DNA from: Cladobotryum mycophilum
Lineage: Eukaryota; Ascomycota; Sordariomycetes; Hypocreales; Hypocreaceae
NCBI GenBank assembly: GCA_036429605.1
Contig: JAVFKD010000002.1
Span: 2,790,001-2,854,000, forward strand
Length of the DNA stretch: 64,000 bases
Direction: 5' to 3'
Part shown: one piece after another, positions 10,477 to 23,103 of the stretch
Position numbering within the stretch: the first letter of the stretch is position 1
Layout of the letters: every line of letters begins with the position of its first letter
Position numbers and translations under genes: made by a program
The notes under the pieces: generated by a model
What the model saw: only the letters and a program-made list of their open reading frames with translations
What the model was told of the DNA's origin: nothing
Database searches by the model: none

Positions 10477-12082
10477 CAAACCACCTTGGATGCCACCAAT
10501 TCCCCGATTCGTTGCTGGAGATCATCCGGTATCCGATTCCCACGTCGATTTTGCACAGATTTCCGTCTACGAACCTCTTCTTGTGAGTTATGCTGAAGCT
10601 CCTTCGTTGCTCTCCAAGAGCAACACCTTCAACACATGTCGCCTCCCATACAGTCCCCGATTCTCGTTTTCCATATGGAATGTCTATTGCAGACCCCCTC
10701 CAAGGATTGCTTGTCCACAACATGCCGCTCCCGAGCCTGTAACAGGTCATCGTTGTTTGCCGCAGTTGGATTTGCTGTGGACTTTTGCTGTCGGTTACTA
10801 GACAGCCAAGCCTAGCCGGGGGAACGAGATTCGGAACTTAACCCTACTCATATATCTGGTTTTAGTTTTGCGCTCCGTCGTTTAATCTACTTTTTATGTC
10901 TTCGAAACTTCTCGATGCTGGCCCCGCTGAATAAGTGGTCCCGCTGGTTGAGAGGGTGGAGAATGACGGAAGAGTGGAGAGAACAACCTAGACACCTATT
11001 GGTGAGTGAGAGAGGGATGCCATGAGTCCCGTACGGGTAAGCAGTAAGATCCTCCGAGGACGCTCGTCGGCTCCTTCTGCTGGGTAGTACATTGGTCAAT
11101 AATAGACCGTCTCAGTGGTGCTGTCGACATTCATAAACAGCCGTTGTCGTTGCCTTTGACGTGATTCGATCGGTTGACCCCCAAGCAATTTGCAAAGCTG
11201 AGAGAGTTTGAGCACGGAAATGGCTACATACTGTCAGGTCGCGGCATTTCGAAATACCCAACGGGTGTACCAGGAGTGCCTTGCCGGAAGCACGTCCCAA
11301 GGGCGGTGTCGTGAGAACTACTGGTTACATACGGAAATGCTAGCGCTTGATCAAATTCGCCCCTCGAGACATGCTCTCGGATACTCTCAAACTTGTTCTT
11401 TGCTGCGTCCGTCAATAGCAACTTCAACATGGCACAGGCTGTTTATTCTGCCCGGCTCCTGAGGCCTCACCAAAGCATTAGCTATCGGTGTGTGATGCAA
11501 TCGCATCTGGTCTGACCAGGCGCATTAGCCTTCTGTCGTGGGCTTTGTCCCCCGATCAAGAATGGACGCCAGTCCCACGCTGAGTTCCGCTTCGGTCTCT
11601 GCACTTTCCTCGCTCTGTCATCAGGCGAGATGATAACACGGTTTTTATGGATGTATTTTGTCCGTGTGTCGATGCCCTCCTTGTTTACGCTCTTCGGAGA
11701 AATGGAGAGGAAACAAAAACAAGTCCTTGTTGGCAGTGCAAAACAAACAGAAGGAGCTTCACTTGCTTGCATTTAGATGAATTCAGGATGGCGATTTGTT
11801 CCGTCGACTTCGGACCGTGTGCTTCAGAGAGGGTAACGAGTACTTCACGGGGTTGGTTTGGAGCGATCACCTCTGGCATTGGCTCTCATTAGCCACCGTT
11901 GGATGTAGCTCTCGCTTGGGTTGGTTATTGAATTGGGACCCATCTCGCGTTGGAGTCAAAGTTTCGTACTTGTCCGGTTCAGTGACTAGCCTGACCACGA
12001 GCTAACTCTGCGGTTTTGTCGGCATTCCTGGTGGTTTACATCTTGGTTTTTAGGGACAGGCCGCTTGTTGGAAGGCAGTCCT

Positions 12083-12118
12083 GGTTGTCCTCCTACCAGA
12101 AATGGCTGGAGGACAACC
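12083..12118. repeat. Perfect 11-bp inverted repeat with 14-nt loop
   Basis: GGTTGTCCTCC at 12083-12093 is followed by 14 nt and then GGAGGACAACC at 12108-12118. It could fold as a stem-loop in RNA or DNA. No gene is adjacent. Confidence 0.85.
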
Positions 12119-15100
12119 CCTCGCTGGATCCGGGGATAAGTCTCTCTGTCCCTTTATTCTCTGCAAAGCGATCGCTAACTTACGTTGCAGGTCCTGTTGA
12201 TCCCACTGGATATCGGTTGATGTGTATTGTTTCTTGATGCCCGTAGTTTTTTATTTTTTATTTTTTTAGTTGATGATGCTCGTAGATTACTGTATGACTC
12301 CTACCATAGTGATAATAATACAATGTGACTCTTTGAGATCTGAGCATGCCTCCATCATAGTGACTGTTTTTTATTCTTTCAGCTGGGCTTATCTGTCAAT
12401 GCCCGAGATCCGTTTTGGAGCGGGAAAGTTGTTCGTGCTTCCCCTCAATCTGTTTAATTATAAGCCGCTGACGCGTCAAAGCACAGGTAAGAATCTGCCT
12501 GAGCACGATGGGCCGAAATCTTGGATGACAAGGATTTGCACCTTCAAATGCATATGTATTCATGAATTGCGGCCTAAGATGTGCGGTTATGGGACCGAAT
12601 AGGATCTCGGTTTTGCTAAAGATGGTCAGCTATGACAACTTTACACATATCGCACCTCCTCAGCTGACCAAGAGCTTCATTCGTCAACTCTTTCTCTTCT
12701 CTCCCGTTCATTATGCTGCTCTTTCTATCCCTTCCGTCTTATACTGCCGCTATCCTGTTGCCGCAAATTGCGAATGTCAGCAATTACATGCATGTCAAGA
12801 GACAGCCTTATGATGCGAGGGCTGTAGATCAGGTGTGGAGATGTGGTCTTTGCAAGGCCTGCTGGAGCGGCTGGCCTGTCTAACACCATGTTTGATCGGG
12901 TTCATCCCACACAATACCGCTTTGACCAGTTTTCTTAGGTTCCGATACGCTCGTTCAACCATCGAGTGTCTCTCCGTTTGATTACTTGCAGAACACGTTG
13001 AGAAAACGAAGCAGTCTATTGGGGAACTAGCATCAAGGTGCGAACCGGCAGGCTCAGGAGTGCCTTGGGGCAATGACTACGTTAATTCAAACGGGGAGCA
13101 AGTTCTGAGAACACAAGCTCTGTGCTTGATGGGCAATTGGGCACCGATGAGAAGCTGCAAGTACGATGCCGCCCGCTGAATCTCACACCTAACGAGCTGT
13201 ATCAGGGGTCATCGTCAGCAAGGATGTCTTTCTCTTATGGAGAGAGCAAGGGAATAGCCTCCGCTGTCTAGTTCATCTGCACTAACTCATTGATAGTAAC
13301 GCCGCCTTTTATCTCGTGGCAACGCCTAATGGCTTCGTGGCTGGAGCAGTTCTGTCTTAGTGGGTACAGTTGTATTCTTCTAGGCCATTGACCTACATGC
13401 ATACATTATATTAATACGCGCTGTTCCCGCTTTTCTGGCCTTCGGAACGCACACTCATTTCCATTGCAGATGGAGAAAAAGTTTTCCACTCGGGAGCATC
13501 AAGTGTGCCGAGCCTTCCAGGCGTTGCCATGCTGGCGGGCTCCTGACTCTCGTTGCGGATGAGTCAATGGGTCAGTCAGGTAGATGGGGCTTCCCAGGTC
13601 CATCTTCCTCTGCTCATTCTATTACAAAGCACTTGATCAATCCTACTCAAGAGAATCCAAGAGAGCGTCTTAAAGTGCCTCTTGGGTGGCGTAGGATCAG
13701 CATGCCAGTAAGCAGCCATGAGCTGGAACATCAGAGGGCGGCATGCCAACTCCACTGCACTTGGGCTTTTCCCTTGCCTGCCTGCCTGCCTGCCATGCTT
13801 TTACTGATGTTTGTTGAGGGTTTTATTTGCATGAAGAGACAGTCTACGCTTCGTGGAAACGAATGCCGACTTGTTTGCCAGAAAAAATTGCTGCCGCTCT
13901 CCAATTGCTGGACTGGCCGGGACCCCTGCTTTCAGAGTGACACTCCTTGGACAGCCAAGGATAGCGTTAAGAGAGATAGATTCCAGGGCTCCCTAAAACG
14001 GTATTCTCGCCGTGACCAACGCTGTATTGGAGCTACGGCTCACAGAAATTTGCTAGCTATGCGTCTTGGACGTGACTGGATAGTGATCGGGACTCGCGGA
14101 CACATCGTCACCAAATGGTTAGCACCCTTCGGACCAAAGAAATTGGCCGACATTTATTCAAGCAATTTCGCATCAAACCTTGGACAGCTATATCAGAGAC
14201 CTCGGTAAGGCCGAATGAGCCCACTCCCAAAGCTCGAAGACATCGGGTTTCAGCGCTTCTCCTAGGGCAACGGAGCTCACATGCCACATCAGGGCGTTGT
14301 GAGGGCTGAACTGAAGATAGGAGGATGGCCCCATCCATATTCTGCATGCATAGCATGCGCCATGTCTTCTCCGCAACAATAATATCGGTCAGGCGATATC
14401 AAGGTAGCATTGAAGAAGTTTCAGGGGCGCCTCAGGGGCACAGCTTGGGATGAAGTTTTGATAAGGCACCCCTATCCCTATCCCTATCCCACCCGAGAGA
14501 AGGACAGAAAGATCACGACATCAAAGGTCTAGAAGTTGAAAAGTTTTCTCGTTTTTTTCATTAACTTCAGGGAAGATCTTCGCGCCTTACTTGTATTGTC
14601 GGTGGTGCCTCGGGAGAATATGCCTGGCACTTTGTTAGCTAACCGGCATTCGTCCTTCATCTGCATTCCCATTAGTATCGCATTAGCATCCCATTACATG
14701 ACCGCATATCTCGAACAACCCTTGGGCCGATTTACAGAGGCCCTCCAGAGGATATGTCCAATGAGATTGACCAAACTTGACCGCCACAATATCTTTTGAT
14801 TCGTCTCTCTCGCTCTTCGTTTTCACGGACTTCCGGCGGACATTGCACACTTGGACCAACTTCCGAACCCCAAGACAAAAGTTCATCGGTCGGTCAGAAC
14901 TTAGTGATGCGGGGTTGCATGCAGTATGGTATGCATAGTGTGCATGCATGCTCAGGCAATTGGAGGGTTATGATGATCAGATAAAGGGAGATTGTTCTGT
15001 TTTTCGACAAGCAACTATCCGGCTATACCACAGTGCTGACTGGACGACTGTGACGTGATTCATGTTGGGGCTGGGAAATGTTACCTCAATATCTCGATGT

Positions 15101-17317
15101 GCGAAGGAAGCTGAAACTTGACGAATGAGGGACATATGATTACAGTCGGCCGAAAGAATAAACGTTGGACCGAGTTGCCTGTTTCCGCGTGACTGTCATG
15201 CATTGCAGTTTCAAGGTTGTGTGCAGTGAAGATGGTGTTGCATGAATACGACCTGCCAAAGTATTCCGGCAGTGGCATGCATGTGTTGCCGTACTATCGC
15301 AGCTACCCAAGCAATACCCAATGCAGCAGCTAGTAGGCGATTATCTCTTTGATAGAACTACCTGTAATACTCTCCGTTGTGTACTCTCATATATGTATCA
15401 TGTATGTAGGTAGTACTGGACATGTATGTATGTGTGAATGCGTATGCATGTTAGTTCAGATTGTAAAAGATTACGGCTGTGGTCGGAAAAGGCGGGAAGA
15501 CTATAAAGAGCGAAGCGGTTGGAGTGAAACATGCCCACCACCACCACCACCAATATAGGTAAACGGCATAGCCTACAAAGGGAACAGCAAAAAGATGACG
15601 CAAGAGCGAGGGCGATGATATATATATTTCAGGGATTCCTCGGCGTTATAATAGGTAGCTCAGGAGCAAGTACTGGGTAGTAGTAGTATTAGTAGGAGTT
15701 GGTGGTGGTGTTGACGAATGAACAAGGCAAGGAAGATGCGTTGAAGAAAATTTTTCCCCAACGATGCGACACAAAATTTTATTGCTGAGCTGGAAAGGAA
15801 AGGCAACGAAATATCTCTCTCTCACTCTCTCCCTCTCCCTTTCTCTCTATCGGTGCAGCGAAAGAGGAAGTTTGACAGCGGCCCTTGTTTATTAACTCTG
15901 AATCAAAACAAGTGGAGCTTCTTCCGAGGCACATGGATTTTCCACCAAGGCATGAATAGAATGGATGGATGGGATGGGATGGGATGGAACATTCTCAACG
16001 GTTTTTGGTTCTGGTTTCGGTTCTGGTTGTTGATCAGCCCCACAAAGGACGAAACGGTCAGTCATCCTCCTCGATTGCACGCTCATCAATCATCGTGGTG
16101 GTGGAGATTAGGCGTTTCCCGGTGTAGGGCTCAAGGGGGGGGTTGTTATTATTACCTTGGTACTAGGTAATGGGTAGTTTCTGTCAGCCTTCTTGGCGAC
16201 CTAAGCGATTTGACAACCAGTTTAGAGCTTTGTTTTAGTCTTGCCTTGGCTTAGTATAGAAATAAGGCACTGCCCTGAAAGAAGGGGGGGTAATCGGGGG
16301 ATGAGCGAGTGTGTACCCTCGAAGGAATGTCGTGTTGGTGTACCCAGAGTTCTGGGAGGGCACAGGGGTTGGTTGGTTGGAAGAGTGAAGGCCCTGGAAA
16401 TGTTTCTCGACCCATGGCTCGTATGAGGTCGAGCCTTTTTTTCTCTCTCTCTCTCTTTCTGTTTCTGTCCCCCCCCCTTCTGCCTCTCGTTCTCTTCTTT
16501 CAATCCTTTTCTTTTTCTTTTTTGCATATGATCCTCATGTGACAACCTACACGATTCATTCATTCTATGCCATCTTCCTAGACTTAGTAAGAACGATTCA
16601 TACGCCTCCACATGCTGGCACGTGAACTTACTTGTAATCATTTAGCTTGTGAACTCGAAGAGAAAGTGCCATCGGGTTCCTGAAACGAACTTCCCTCCCT
16701 CCTTCTCCAACAGCCGAAAAGGCTTGATTGTCTAATGCATGCAATGACTAAGCGAATCATGCCCCAATGCGGCCCTAGTGGCGTTCCCCACCTCACCCAG
16801 TTTCTTCCTCATCCAAGGAAAACATCCACTTCCACACCAACCCCAACTGCTTTGGGAGGGCGCACGACAGCACAGCATTGGATTCCACCCTCGAAGAGCT
16901 GGGCCTTGATGACGGTAAACAATCCGACTTGCTAGCTGAAACAAGGCTAAACCCTGCTTCTCTCCAAGGAAAGGAAACGGAAAAAAGAAAAGAAAAAAGA
17001 AAAAAAAAAACCACACATCAGAGCTGGCCCCCCTGTTGGGTTGGCTTTGTTCGGCCAAAAGTGCGAACACCGATGCGAATCCCCCCACCGGAAGAAAAAA
17101 AAAGAGCAAATAGGAAGAAGAGGGAGAAAGACATCGTCACTGCAGGAGAGCCAAGAGACAGACGGGAGGTTTCGGCCGAATAACGTTTACTTCTTTTGGT
17201 AACGACAGACGAAGAGATCTCTACCTAGTACACCGGTGAACGATTAAAAAAAGCCATGCAAAACACACGATTCTCCCCCTTTACCCTGACCCTGGCCCAT
17301 TCCTTGCATGCAAGACC

Positions 17318-17350
17318 AAAAAAAGAAAAGAAAAGAAAAGAAAAGAAAAA
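17318..17350. repeat. (AAAAG)n low-complexity tract
   Basis: Several tandem AAAAG units in the gene-poor region, followed by CT-rich sequence. No function is evident. Confidence 0.8.
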
Positions 17351-17778
17351 GTCCTTCCTTCTCCGTCAAGAGACTCTTGCGTTCGAGCCCTTGTATCCAC
17401 CCATGAAAACCTCATCGAGTTTCATCATCGGACCATCAATCATCATTCCCTCTTAGAGTCCGGCCAACAGCCAGGGAGTGATGTGCCAAAGTGGGTGCAA
17501 ATTTACCTGAGCCATCAAGTCCCCTCCCCCTCCTTCGTTTCCCTCTTTTTTTTTTAAACCATGAAACCCAAAGAGACCCCTTATTTTCCTGTTCTATTCC
17601 TTTTCCTGACCATATTCTCCGGGCCTTTTCCTCCCAAAATAACGAGCGCGGCTGTTGGGTTGATGGAACTAGGCTAAGCCCAGCTTATGCCTAGTTGCAG
17701 CCTCTGATGCAGCCTGGTTGTATGCTAGATTCAGAAAAGCGGCCGCGGCCTTTCTGTCTTATCGGCCTCTCACCATCA

Positions 17779-18194
17779 TCAATTCCATTCTGCCCCAGCT
17801 CCATGTGATCCTGGCATAGCGCTCGTCACTGAAAGTGCAGGCGGAGGTCGATTGCTGACGTCCTTGTCCTTGAGAGTCCAACCCTCGCCGGGCTCGTTGG
17901 ATGCCACGATTTCCATCAGCGTGTATTGGAGGACGCCATTTCGAACGCGAGGCACGACGATATCCTTGGAAGACGTCCAAGATGACAAGACCTCTGCTTC
18001 GTTATCTTTTCCCTCAGCCTGGATAATTTGTCAGTCACGGAGTCACCAAGATCGAATGCCAAAGGCTGTTCCCAGCGAGCATGACTTACAATACATGTTG
18101 CACAGGGAGAGTTGTTCACCCAGACCCAGTTTGGACAATTGTGAGAATAGAAGTTCTTGCAACGATATTTGTAGAAACCGCCGCTTCCACTCAT
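17779..18194 (-). CDS. Small conserved-looking Cys/Trp protein of unknown function
   Basis: Two exons: 18194..18090 and 18018..17779, with a GTAAGT donor, a GTGACTGACA branch region and a CCAG acceptor. The product is 114 aa. It starts MSGSGGFYKYRCKNFYSHNC and continues PNWVWVNNSPCATCIAEG. The N-terminal 35 residues hold four Cys (one pair as CATC) plus His, which could bind a metal ion. The C-terminal part (SWTSSKDIVVPRVRNGVLQYTL) is hydrophilic and ends GAGAEWN. There is no signal peptide or membrane segment. Splicing keeps one frame and the composition is natural, so I believe it is a gene although I cannot name a function. An in-frame ATG nine codons upstream (MQAIPPLDI) is a less likely start. 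It stands alone between two gene-poor stretches. Confidence 0.65.
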
Positions 18195-21100
18195 GATGTC
18201 AAGAGGAGGGATTGCTTGCACAAAGGCTCAAAGTGAAGCGTGGGTAGCAAGTTGTGGCAGGACACAGAAAGGACAAAGAATTGTAACAAGGTCTTTGTGT
18301 GGATTGGATGAGAGTTTAATGATGCTGCTCAAAGTTGAGAGGAAAAGGGGAATGCCACAACACTTTATATATCGGAATTTTGGAGAACGTCTTATAATAA
18401 GGCTCAGGCTATAGCGTGGGAAGTAGAAGGGTGGACCACTTTTCCACACACACCCCCGGTCATCCATTTTGCCGTAACATCAAGCAAATCCCCTGGATGC
18501 GATTCAAAAGCAAACACCCTGGGCTGCCTGCCTGTGCAGAGCTTGTCTATGGAGAGATGGTACTAGGTGCAACTCTCGAAATGCGGCGACAAGGATCGGG
18601 TCATATCAAGGGTGTGTGGCTCATGTTCTACTTCCAAGTGCACACAAGACCCTTGACAAATCCCTGCCCTCGAATGACAGGGCACACACTACAAAAGCTT
18701 CAACTACCAGTTTGGTGTGTGACGCTGTCAATCAGAGCCTTGACATACCATTAACCCGACGGAGCACAAGTCCTGATATCTGCGGCTAATAAACAGATCG
18801 AAAAAAGCAAGGTCCAAACTTCTGCAATCCCCACACATTGCCGACGACGCGTATTTCTCGGCATGTAACTAATTACCAATGTAGATTTTAATGTTTCATG
18901 ACTGGGGCTTACGGTCCTCATCGATATCGAAATGGTTGCACTGTTTGTTGGCCCTCCAAGTACATATGGAGGTGCATTACGACAAGGGTGTTGCAATTAA
19001 TTCAAGCGGCATGGGATACCCTGGCATATGATGATTCGCGCCCCATACACATCTAGCAAGAAATACTTTGTGCTACGTCCAATGTGTTTTGATCTTCACA
19101 CACACACACATACACACGTTAGCCTGGGGCATACACTTGGCATATGGGCGATATGAGGCTGAAGTAATCGGAACAATGCCGATACCTCTAGTATATGTAC
19201 CAAAAGGCAAGATGGGTGGAATCAAATGAGAGGGCCTGAATCAGCGGATCCAACGATAGCACAGGTCTCGCCCCTCCCACTCGTGGGAGATGGTGTATCG
19301 GAGGGACTTATGAATGGGTGACCCAAGAGAGCGCCACTCCTATCTTGCATGAATAACACACATAGTATGGGGCTCAGTTGTTCCGGGCACAAGTCTACTT
19401 GGAGACTTTTTTTACATCCACAAGGTTACAGCGAGCCGTTCCGCGAACTTACACAGCGCATGGCGGAGGAAGCATAACTTACGCCGATGCCTACCTTTTG
19501 CTGCCGCTCTCGGGCCGCCTGAGCCGCTGCTCTATGGAGTGATACCAGTAACATGAGGTCTCGGAGACGGCTCGCAATGTCTGAGGCAGTTGGGTAACGT
19601 ACATTGCACGGCGAATGATCAAATAAGAAGAGACTCCGAACCCTACACTACACGTTGATGCAATCCCTGTTGCATGCGCCTGTCTGGGGGTGCAAGTAAT
19701 GGAATCATTGGATAGCCTAATGTCGACGCCTGCATACTGCAGACTCCAAAAAAACCGGTATTCAGTTCAAGCGCGGTTCACCTTACTTGGCAGTTGGAGG
19801 CCAAGCACACCCACACGCTACACATGTACGTTTACCATTCATGCATACCGATGGGCATGGTCCCAGCGAGTAATTGGTCAAGCTGAATAAGTCATTATGT
19901 CGTGCGCGGCTGCTTATAATTGGGGATTCCAATACGACGTGTCTAGATTGATAGGCGGGATCGTGACAAGGCCGCACCTGAGTAACTAGAAAGGGCATCG
20001 TGGTAGTACATGGTCATGCTCGGAAGTTTTTGTGGGGGAAACCGTGTTTTGCCTTGTGGCAACGCAACCCATCGTACGAACGGACGAACCGTTTGCTTCC
20101 CGACATCCTTGCTTAGACATTTCCACCTACCGGTGTCGAACCCGGATGACAGGTCTGCATCCGCGCAACCCTGGACAAAACCGGTTCTGATACACGGCCC
20201 CGCCACGAGGAGAACCGGGTTCGGCGAGACATGAGGAACGGTGGCTTGTCAAAATTATGATGCTACTCTGATCATGTTACGCTTCTTCTTCTTCTTCTTC
20301 TTCTTCTTCTTCTTCTTCTTCTTCTTCTTCTTCTTCTACTACTACTACTGCTACTACTACTACCAACCACCACCACCGCTGCCACCACCACCACTACTTA
20401 TTACTACTTTGACTGAAGTCTGTTTCAAAGACGTCATTATATGTGAGATGACTGTTTCTACCCATCTTTGGCGTTCCGAGCGCCTCCAACAGACATGGGG
20501 GCTCAAGTAAGCTCTACATTGCCTCAGCCAATGATTATTCCTAGACATGGTGTCACATGCAAGAAAGCACCTCGTACATGCTCGATAAACGAAGAGCGCG
20601 AACCATTTGTCCAGAAATCATGAGCCCGTTTGGGGTAGGCGCAGGGAGTGTGAGAGGAGGAGCCCTGCGACATCTAAGCTTGTTTCAACCCACCCCGTGC
20701 CCATCTCGGGCTTTATGAGTCGGGGATAAGCAAGGAAAGACCCCTGCGGAGAAATATGGACGATGTCAACGTTTCCATCTAGTTTCGAGAAATTTATTAG
20801 GGTCTCATCTTGGTCCGAATGGAGAATGCGACTCGGCCATCGCCGTTACCTGTTTGCAACCTTAATTCTTCCCCCCAGCCAGTCTACTATAACAGTCAAT
20901 CCATTCTTGTATAATTACCCCTATTTTTAGGATATTGGCCCTTATATTGCTTTTATAGTTGTCGTTGACTCGCGCCCATCGGATACCCCCACAGCCATGT
21001 CAGATATAGGACTTCCAAAGTACGCCGGCAGGCAGCTTACACAGCTTCAACAAATTCACCTTTGCTTCTTCACTCACGATGACGGCCGCGCCCCGGGGAA

Positions 21101-23103
21101 ACCCGGATAATCTTTTTTGAGTCTAAGCTTAATACTTCTCAGCGTGGGAAATGGGATGGGGATGAGATGAGATTGTGCCGACATCAAGCAGGAAAGACCA
21201 CGATCAAGGTTCCAATGGAATGGGAAGAGAACCGAACGGACCAGTGAGAGCAAAGGAATCGGCTGCCGTAGGGCTGTTGACGGCATGTTGCGGCAGGTCT
21301 GCGCGGGGCTGCGACATCGAGGAGGTCATCACCAGCTCCAGTCTCCGCGGGATTCGGTGTAACGGCGCCCCAATGGTTCCCAGGAATGGGCTATCTCGCA
21401 ACTCATTGACTCGAAAACGGTAGTTGTAATCTCGTGCGGTCTTAACCGCGTATCAAAGACAACAAAGCACTGCATGGTTTGTGCGACATGACCGTTTAGG
21501 GACATTCTGCCGCAACACGCGCCCCTTGCCAAGCCCGCTTCAACGGCCGCTGCTGCTGAATCTGCCTTTGCCCCATTCGACAACTAGCCGTACTTCGTAC
21601 ACACTCTGAAGACTCTTTTTCTTTTCTTTTTTCCTTCTTTAGATCAGCCAACATGCAGAAAATGGACAGCGCCACATGCCAAACTACGACCTGCATCCAT
21701 CCCGGAGCATGGGGTACCCCCTTCCCCCCGGCCGGGACCTTGGACCTGCCTTCAGTTGACTGACCTGCCCTTCCGACCGCCCCGGAGCCACCGTTCCGTG
21801 AGACAACATGGGCTTTTGCGGTGCGACCTCACGGCTATTATGATGCAAGCCCAAAAGAAAATAAAGAATAAGAATGGCTTGCTGGCCCGCCCCACCCTGG
21901 TGCGGGTATGTATCGGGTAGATTCCAACGAATGACACACTACGGCTGCTGTCCCAACCTCCCGGCAGCTGGGTTAGGATCAGCATATACCTAGGGGGGGC
22001 AGACAATATCGAAACCCTCTCCAAAAGAGAGTCAGATGGGCTAGCAATCGGGGGAGTCATGCACGCGGCGCGAAGGATGAATGAATGATATGATTATGAT
22101 ATGATATGAGGACATACATATGCTCTCTATATCAGAATGGCATATTTTTTTAATCCCCCTGTTCTCATGGAGAAACTTTTTTTTCTCGGCCCCGTGGAAA
22201 CATATTTTTCCTATTCTATTTTTCGATTAGTTCAGGCCGCTGGGGGACAATAGTTGATAAGCCCCAGCTGGCAGAAACCCCCACCGAGTGAGTGGCTTCA
22301 AAAAAGCCCCCTCCCCCCCTTCTCCCCCTTGCTCTGCTTGTTTATTTCTTTTGTCGGAGAAGAGAAAAGAAAGAGAAGGTGGGAGAAAGAGAGAATAGGG
22401 AAAATGCGGGTGACTGAATCATCACCGTTGCTCTTTCAGCTGGTTAAGGGTGCGAGAGTTATTGATGATGTGAAATTCCTTCTTTTGGATTGTGCATGTC
22501 TCATCCGCAGGATTGCTGTGATCCTCTCTCTCTTCAGCGGGATGCTCAAATCACACCCACACCCGCGTCTAAATCTAACTGGTCCAAAGCAAACGCCATC
22601 TTTTTTTCCTCTCTCCTCCTTCTTGTCTCTTCTCATCTCTTTCAAGGTAGTACAGCAATGTAATGCCTTTTTCGGTAATATTACACAAAACAAAACAACC
22701 CAGAAAACCAAGCTCTGCCCTCCGCCCCACGGCCCGCCCCCAAATTTCATCAGTCTCACAAAACACCCAAGCCCGAAAAAGAAAGAAAGGAAAAAAAGTT
22801 GGCCGATGGCTGAGAATAGGTTCTTCTATTTTTTCTTCCACCGCTTCTTTGTTTATTCCCTTTTGTCGAAGCGGCATGATGACCTGTCAAGCGAAAGCGA
22901 ATTGTGGCTTTTTTTGGTTTCGACGAAAAAATGAAAAAAATCAGGCAACCGCCGAAACAGGGGAGGGCCGAATACAACAAGTCTTCTAATTCTTATTTTG
23001 TATGATGGAGACAAAAAAACTCGTTATTGCTTCCGAGATCAACATTGCAGCCTTTTTTGGAGCACACAGCATGTTTCAGGGACCTTGGTCCCATGCAGAC
23101 AAA
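18195..23103. other. Gene-poor region (4.9 kb)
   Basis: No supported gene. It contains a (CA)n tract near 19097-19115, a long (TTC)n repeat at 20282-20336 followed by TAC/CAC repeats, and pyrimidine-rich blocks near 22130-22220, 22290-22350 and 22600-22640. The 226-codon frame at 22254-22934 consists mostly of these low-complexity blocks. The right end includes the 3' flank of prp43. Confidence 0.45.
20282..20366. repeat. (TTC)n then (TAC)n compound microsatellite
   Basis: About 18 TTC units (20282-20336) run into TAC/TGC/TAC repeats, followed by CAC-rich sequence up to about 20395. It lies in a gene-poor region. Confidence 0.9.

Larger units (their letters stand above)
10477..17778. other. 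Gene-poor region (7.3 kb)
   Basis: I see no gene that I can support. Reading frames are short. The longest (13567-14208, 213 codons) has no domain, no plausible splice context and a patchy composition. The region contains a perfect 11-bp inverted repeat (12083-12118), a cluster of GCATGC-containing palindromes (about 14330-15450), CT/GA-rich low-complexity blocks at 15810-15850 and 16440-16510, and an (AAAAG)n tract near 17318-17350. A minus-strand frame at 11224-11430 looks protein-like but has no recognised partner exon. Confidence 0.45.

Noticed and set aside
13567..14208. 213-codon plus-strand frame in the gene-poor region
   Set aside because: Patchy composition, no domain, no splice context and no homologue I recognise.
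20130..20165. GGGTTCGACACC (minus strand) resembling a tRNA T-loop
   Set aside because: The T-stem does not pair over five bases and no acceptor, D or anticodon arm can be built around it.
22254..22934. 226-codon plus-strand frame
   Set aside because: Runs through CT-rich and A-rich low-complexity blocks; no conserved element.
10477..23103. RIP-mutated transposon remnant
   Set aside because: By eye there is no strong AT skew, no long terminal repeats and no transposase- or reverse-transcriptase-like frame. A RIP index was not computed.
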